Below, piece by piece: positions 60,421 to 64,000 of a stretch of DNA of 64,000 bases. The DNA is from an uncultured Alphaproteobacteria bacterium (GTDB lineage: Bacteria > Pseudomonadota > Alphaproteobacteria > RF32 > CAG-239), in contig CAJTMA010000002.1 of assembly GCA_910577205.1 (NCBI GenBank), forward strand, positions 62,001-126,000. The letters run 5' to 3'. Both the position numbers and the translations under genes were made by a program. The notes beneath the pieces were generated by a model. The model did not search any database, had not been told where the DNA came from, and was given only the letters and a program-made list of their open reading frames with translations. Each line of letters opens with the position of its first letter. Positions within the stretch are counted from its first letter, which is position 1.

Positions 60421-62082
60421 TTATTTACCTCCCCACTTCCAGCAAATTCCGGCCAATACGCCGCCGGCCAGAAAGAAAAAGACATAAGCCCACCGGCTGT
60501 CGGTATGCAGGCGCTGAAAAATATTTATGAGAATCATCAGCATTTTATGAAGAGAGTTAATAACTGTCCGTTCGATAATCAGAAAATCGACGGTCAGCCA
60601 AAGCACCCGCCCCAAAACCTTTATCGGGCCGACAATCAAAAGATGATAAGCCGTAGAAAATAAATCAGTTTTCTGGATAAATTTATAGCGGTAGGCCTTA
60701 TTGGCAAAACGGAAAATGCCGGTTACAAATAAAATGACAAACAGGCCATACGTCCATAACAGATATGGAGAAAGCGCCCCTTTTTGCCAAATGATTGCTG
60801 CGGCCAGCGCGGCTATTGTTCCGCCGAAAACAATCCCCGGATTATGCAACAAAGCCTGTACGCGTTCGTCAGCATGGCTTTTTCCCAAATAAATCTGATA
60901 AAGCAAAGATGTTACCCCTATCAGCAAGGCTATTCCGCCGCCTAAGGCCGCAACTGGATATGCCGGATACAAATGCAGCAAGGCCTGCATATAAGCTGCG
61001 GTCACAATCAATGTGACACCCAACGTGAGCTTTAAGCCTGATATAAAACCGCCCATAGCGGAAACATTGTTTTCGTTTGAAGCGCCGATAAAAACCAACA
61101 GCCAGCAGCCATTCAACAAAAATCCCGAAACGATTAACCAAGCGAAAGCCGGTTCTTGAAGACTAAATCCCTGGCTCAACAGATAATAAATCAAGCCATA
61201 TAATATCATATTAAAATATATCGCTTTGCGCCGCAATTCATCAATGAATAAGGCACCAAACAGTCCCCAAGCCATTGATGCGATGCCAAAAATATGCAAA
61301 AGCGGCAGAGAATAGCCAGACAAGGGCAGCAGCATGGCCGTTTTGCTTAAGATTATAATCCCGGCGATTGGTGTCGAGAGATAAGATAGCAGCATAATGC
61401 GGTTCATGCCCAGCATTCTCCATTCCTGCTGCGGAGTATGAAATCCAAACAGCCCGGATTTAACAAACAAACACAAAAGCAGCAAAATACAAACCAAATC
61501 TTTGTGTTCACCGCGAGCGGCATAAAGCGAAAATCTTTCCAGGCGAATGGTGTGGATATATCCCCAAAGCAAGGCAAAGAGCATAAACAGCCCCATATTT
61601 GCCAATAAATTATAGAAAATATATTTACGGCGGACACGACTGTCATTGATTGCATAAAACCCAAAAATATCAATGATGCAAGCGCTTACCAGCAATTGAA
61701 TAGCATTTTCACTGCAAATAAGCAAAGTCAGCGCCGAAAGGTTAAAGCAAACCAGCCCGCTCAGGCGCAGGCGCTTTTCCTCAGCGGGAAGAAAGGTATT
61801 GAATAACAAAATCACTGCCGCCACGACAAAAAAGGGCAACATCAGCATATAATGGGCGGCGTTGGAAAACATATTTATTTTGACGGGATAGTAACGCGAC
61901 TTAACCCAGTCATAAGTAAAGTTATCGGTATAACCGAGCTGCCAATTCTGGTATAATTTTAAGCATATCCCTGCAACAACAAAGGCCAGCAAGAGGGACA
62001 GAAATTTGGAAAATCTCTCGCCGCTGTATAGTGCCGAGGCTGCGCCTATACCGATAAGCAGGAGAAAAATATCGATAATCAT
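60421..62082 (-). CDS. nuoL: NADH-quinone oxidoreductase subunit L-like protein (strongly divergent)
   Basis: The 553-residue protein is 60-100 residues shorter than typical NuoL, though a long C-terminal lateral region with further helices is present. The helix-7 Lys is kept (VKSGLFGFHTP, cf. GKSAQFPLHTW), but the helix-5 WEGVG/LCSYLLIG region reads SACIIDIFGFY with no Glu, and the helix-12 SKDEIL stretch is not recognisable. It is the first gene of the leftward nuoLMN-birA-rnj cluster; nuoA to nuoK are not adjacent. Identity rests on position, topology and the helix-7 motif. Confidence 0.78.
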   Translation of the reverse strand: MIIDIFLLLIGIGAASALYSGERFSKFLSLLLAFVVAGICLKLYQNWQLGYTDNFTYDWVKSRYYPVKINMFSNAAHYMLMLPFFVVAAVILLFNTFLPAEEKRLRLSGLVCFNLSALTLLICSENAIQLLVSACIIDIFGFYAINDSRVRRKYIFYNLLANMGLFMLFALLWGYIHTIRLERFSLYAARGEHKDLVCILLLLCLFVKSGLFGFHTPQQEWRMLGMNRIMLLSYLSTPIAGIIILSKTAMLLPLSGYSLPLLHIFGIASMAWGLFGALFIDELRRKAIYFNMILYGLIYYLLSQGFSLQEPAFAWLIVSGFLLNGCWLLVFIGASNENNVSAMGGFISGLKLTLGVTLIVTAAYMQALLHLYPAYPVAALGGGIALLIGVTSLLYQIYLGKSHADERVQALLHNPGIVFGGTIAALAAAIIWQKGALSPYLLWTYGLFVILFVTGIFRFANKAYRYKFIQKTDLFSTAYHLLIVGPIKVLGRVLWLTVDFLIIERTVINSLHKMLMILINIFQRLHTDSRWAYVFFFLAGGVLAGICWKWGGK

Positions 62083-62183
62083 TACGTAGTTTTCCTGTTA
62101 AAACGCCAATAACTTTTCGGTAATATAACTAAAGAATGCCGTTTTTTAAAGTTTTATTACGCACTAATCACCAACTTGCGCGC

Positions 62184-62612
62184 CTATCTGCCATACACGC
62201 GTTTTCTCTCTTCGGCCAGCTGCGGGTTTCGCTCAAAGATGCCTTCACTGCCCCCTTTAATGATTTCATCATAATAGGCTATTTTATAATTGATTTTTTC
62301 CATATGCTTTTGCAGCTGAGCCATTTGCTCTTCCAGCTTTTGTTTTTGGCGGACAAACATATCAAGGCGTTTATGAAGAGTGGCATCCCCTTCGATGAAC
62401 CAGTCTATATATTGTTTGATGTCTTTCAGCGGCATTCCTGTCCCTTTTAAACACTCAATTAACGCCAGCCAATCCAAATCCGTTTCGGAGAAGACGCGCA
62501 GCCCCGAACCGCTTTTTTTAATAAAAGGCAGCAATCCCTCTTTTTCATAATAACGTAAGGTATGTGTGGTTAATCCCGTTTTTTTGGCGACCTGCCCGAT
62601 TGAATATCCCAT
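62184..62612 (-). CDS. MerR-family transcription regulator
   Basis: The 142-residue protein has the MerR winged-helix domain (SIGQVAKKTGLTTHTLRYYEKEGLLP), the second helix pair to about residue 75, and a dimerization coiled coil (KQKLEEQMAQLQKHMEKI). There are no Cys ligands, so it is not a metal or SoxR-type sensor; it fits the aldehyde/thiol-stress or generic group. It is divergent from the phosphoesterase gene across a classic MerR-type promoter (62675-62705). Confidence 0.92.
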   Translation of the reverse strand: MGYSIGQVAKKTGLTTHTLRYYEKEGLLPFIKKSGSGLRVFSETDLDWLALIECLKGTGMPLKDIKQYIDWFIEGDATLHKRLDMFVRQKQKLEEQMAQLQKHMEKINYKIAYYDEIIKGGSEGIFERNPQLAEERKRVYGR

Positions 62613-62674
62613 ATCTAATCCTTTCTTAATTTCTTATAAAATAACAAAACGGCATTAAGCTGTCAATAAAACAC

Positions 62675-62705
62675 TTGACTTAGAGCAAGCTCTAACAAGT
62701 ATGAT
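62675..62705 (+). promoter_or_regulatory. MerR-type promoter with 19-base spacer and palindromic operator
   Basis: TTGACT (62675-62680) and TATGAT (62700-62705) are 19 bases apart, two more than the optimum. The spacer region holds the palindrome TTAGAGC-AA-GCTCTAA (62680-62695). MerR regulators untwist such promoters on activation. It drives the phosphoesterase gene and is probably bound by the divergent MerR protein. Confidence 0.85.
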
Positions 62706-62749
62706 GAATACAGAATCGCAATTGACTACTTTGGGGGAGATTTTTTATT

Positions 62750-63859
62750 ATGATCAGCTGTGCTGTTACGACTTCCGTTTTGGGATGCTTGGTTACAACT
62801 TACTTGTTTTTTCGCTACACTTGGTGTCTGGATTTTTCCTTGTTACAAAAATCGGCTGTTTATGCCCTGTTTCTTCTGGCCGGGTGTATTCCGCTGCTGG
62901 TTTCCTATCAAATGGAAAATTACTTAGGCAAATATTATATTTTTTACAGATATGGTTTGTATGCTATTTTTATCGGCTGCATAATCCTTTTTACGCTGAC
63001 CCTGCTGACTGACACGGCATTGCTGGCAATTTCTTACAGCCCTCTGGCGCAGCATTTTAAGCATTTTTGCAGCTACATCAATCCGACATTAATTACAGCG
63101 GCAATTTTATGCAGTATTCTTGCGCTATATGCCGGAGTGAAAGTCCCTGACGTGAAGGAAGTTGTGATTTACTCCGATAAGATTACAGAAGAAAAAACTA
63201 TTGTTTTGCTTAGCGATATTCACATTCACCGGGCTATTTCTCCCGCAAAGGTAAAAGCAATTACAGACAAAAGCAACGCTATTTCTCCGGATATTATTCT
63301 TTTAGATGGAGATATTATTGATGACGACGTGGATAAAGTTTCCGACATTACGGCTTTGCTTAAAGGATTAAAAGCCAAACAAGGCATTTGGTTCGTGACC
63401 GGAAACCATGAATTTTATGCCGGATACAAAGAAACGGCAGACGAGTTGCAAAAAATGGGATTTGGCTTTTTGGAAAATAACGGCGTTTCTTTGGGAGAAA
63501 TTTATTTGGCAGGCATACCTGATCTCTTCTCCGGGAAAAATTATGGCAAGAATGCGGATTTATCTCAAGCTTTTGCTCAGGCAGAAGATAATCAATTCCG
63601 CTTATTGATGTCACATACACCGGTTGATTTTGGCAAGGATAACATTTTTGACCTTGAAGTTTCCGGTCATACCCATGGCGGGCAGATTTTTCCGTTTCAT
63701 GTGTTGGCGAAGCTTCATAACCGTTATCTTGCCGGATTATATCAAATGGAAAACGGCGCACAAATTTATGTCACCCGAGGAGCAGGCCAATGGGGACCGC
63801 AAATGCGATTTTTAGCCCCTTCAGAAATAACGGTTATCAGACTGGCTTCCCTCAAATAA
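62750..63859 (+). CDS. Membrane-anchored metallophosphoesterase (YkuE-like)
   Basis: The 369-residue protein has about four N-terminal membrane helices (to about residue 130), then a calcineurin-type phosphoesterase domain with LLSDIHIHR (metal site), LLDGDIID, TGNHEFYAG, MSHTP and SGHTHGGQIFPFH. All the usual metal ligands are present. Family members act on UDP-sugars, phospholipids or nucleotides; the substrate is unknown. GGGGGAG precedes the ATG. Transcription starts most likely at the MerR-type promoter. Confidence 0.9.
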   Translation: MISCAVTTSVLGCLVTTYLFFRYTWCLDFSLLQKSAVYALFLLAGCIPLLVSYQMENYLGKYYIFYRYGLYAIFIGCIILFTLTLLTDTALLAISYSPLAQHFKHFCSYINPTLITAAILCSILALYAGVKVPDVKEVVIYSDKITEEKTIVLLSDIHIHRAISPAKVKAITDKSNAISPDIILLDGDIIDDDVDKVSDITALLKGLKAKQGIWFVTGNHEFYAGYKETADELQKMGFGFLENNGVSLGEIYLAGIPDLFSGKNYGKNADLSQAFAQAEDNQFRLLMSHTPVDFGKDNIFDLEVSGHTHGGQIFPFHVLAKLHNRYLAGLYQMENGAQIYVTRGAGQWGPQMRFLAPSEITVIRLASLK

Positions 63860-63865
63860 CAATTG

Positions 63866-63899
63866 CAAAAAGGACGCTGTTTTATTACAGCGTCCTTAA
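63866..63899 (-). terminator. Terminator between the phosphoesterase and the edge gene
   Basis: An 11-bp stem (63870-63880 with 63887-63897) has a six-base loop. The T run is on the minus-strand side, so it mainly ends the leftward edge gene and may also stop the phosphoesterase transcript. Confidence 0.8.
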
Positions 63900-63915
63900 T
63901 GTTTGGAGATTTCGG

Positions 63916-64000
63916 TTAAAATCTCGGACAAGCGTCAGCTTGGCTTTTTTCTACATAAATAATATCATATGAACGTATTGTATCTGTCGCTTGAACCTGA
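63916..64000 (-). CDS. C-terminal end of a leftward gene at the window edge
   Basis: An open frame runs in from the right edge and ends at TAA 63916-63918, giving 27 codons (last residues YVEKSQADACPRF). A terminator with its T run on the minus strand follows the stop, which supports the frame. Too little is seen to name a product. Confidence 0.45.
   Translation of the reverse strand, partial: QVQATDTIRSYDIIYVEKSQADACPRF

Noticed and set aside
62701..63012. Rightward 103-codon frame after the MerR-type promoter
   Set aside because: It overlaps the phosphoesterase gene out of frame and has no ribosome site of its own.
63790..63972. Rightward 60-codon frame at the right edge
   Set aside because: It overlaps the end of the phosphoesterase gene and a terminator; the leftward frame ending at 63916 fits better.
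1..64000. CRISPR array or rRNA genes
   Set aside because: No regularly spaced repeats and no rRNA sequence were seen.

Overview
The window looks like a chromosomal stretch of an alphaproteobacterium, moderately AT-rich by eye. The evidence is gene order. tpiA-secG-pyrG-kdsA run together and face ppiD. dusB, trkA, hfq and hflX are contiguous. nuoLMN is followed by birA and RNase J. An MCE (MlaD) gene precedes a DUF2155 gene, and parC is followed by a tiny DUF6898-like gene. HydE ([FeFe]-hydrogenase maturation), a flavodiiron protein, rubrerythrin and a PerR-type Fur protein suggest an anaerobe or microaerobe exposed to oxygen pulses. Four lipoproteins that look like Bacteroidota genes, and a prolyl-tRNA synthetase of the archaeal/eukaryotic type, hint at life in a gut-like community. 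A host-associated uncultured alphaproteobacterial lineage is my inference; no rRNA is present to test it.

Layout. 1-2.9 kb: start of an ApbE-like gene, a CDP-alcohol phosphatidyltransferase and a DsbD/ScsB-type thiol-disulfide reductase. 2.9-5.2 kb: an AsmA-like protein, an HD hydrolase with a hairpin over its start codon, a hairpin-dense non-coding block and tRNA-Lys(CUU). 5.3-12 kb: two LprI-like secreted proteins, then a leftward operon of GldA/GldF/GldG-type ABC proteins, a DUF4340 protein and a PAS histidine kinase. 12-14 kb: two MCE proteins and a DUF2155 protein. 14-18 kb: isochorismatase-fold hydrolase, glycosyltransferase, small lipoprotein, hflX and hfq. 18-25 kb: trkA, dusB, a 195-residue unknown protein and a 1330-residue membrane coiled-coil protein. 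25-35 kb: DUF6898-like gene, parC, recO, kdsA, an unknown 373-residue protein, pyrG, secG, tpiA and divergent ppiD. 35-42 kb: two small tandem membrane proteins, a CxxC membrane protein, a SulP transporter, hydE, a MATE exporter and a decayed second MATE copy. 42-47 kb: three lipoproteins, then flavodiiron protein / perR / rubrerythrin around a PerR box, and cspA. 47-52 kb: a His/Lys/Met-rich exported protein, a pentapeptide-repeat protein, proS, an EF-hand protein, a fourth lipoprotein and a GltD/PreT-like oxidoreductase. 52.4-53.9 kb: two 35-36-residue related mini-proteins and a roughly 1-kb AT-rich island bounded by direct repeats of the rpsI 3' end. 53.9-62 kb: rpsI, rplM, RNase J, birA, nuoN, nuoM, nuoL. 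62-64 kb: a MerR regulator, a long-spacer MerR-type promoter, a membrane metallophosphoesterase, and the tail of one more leftward gene.

The most notable points are these. The AT-rich island is flanked by a copy of the rpsI 3' end and its terminator, and contains a gene interrupted at a run of seven G. The antiporter-like complex I subunits appear to lack several residues normally required for proton pumping. A PerR box sits between divergent oxygen-detoxification genes. Several start codons are masked by, or lie immediately after, strong hairpins. A tandem MATE duplication has decayed by a frameshift plus an in-frame deletion. No CRISPR array, transposase or integrase was seen.
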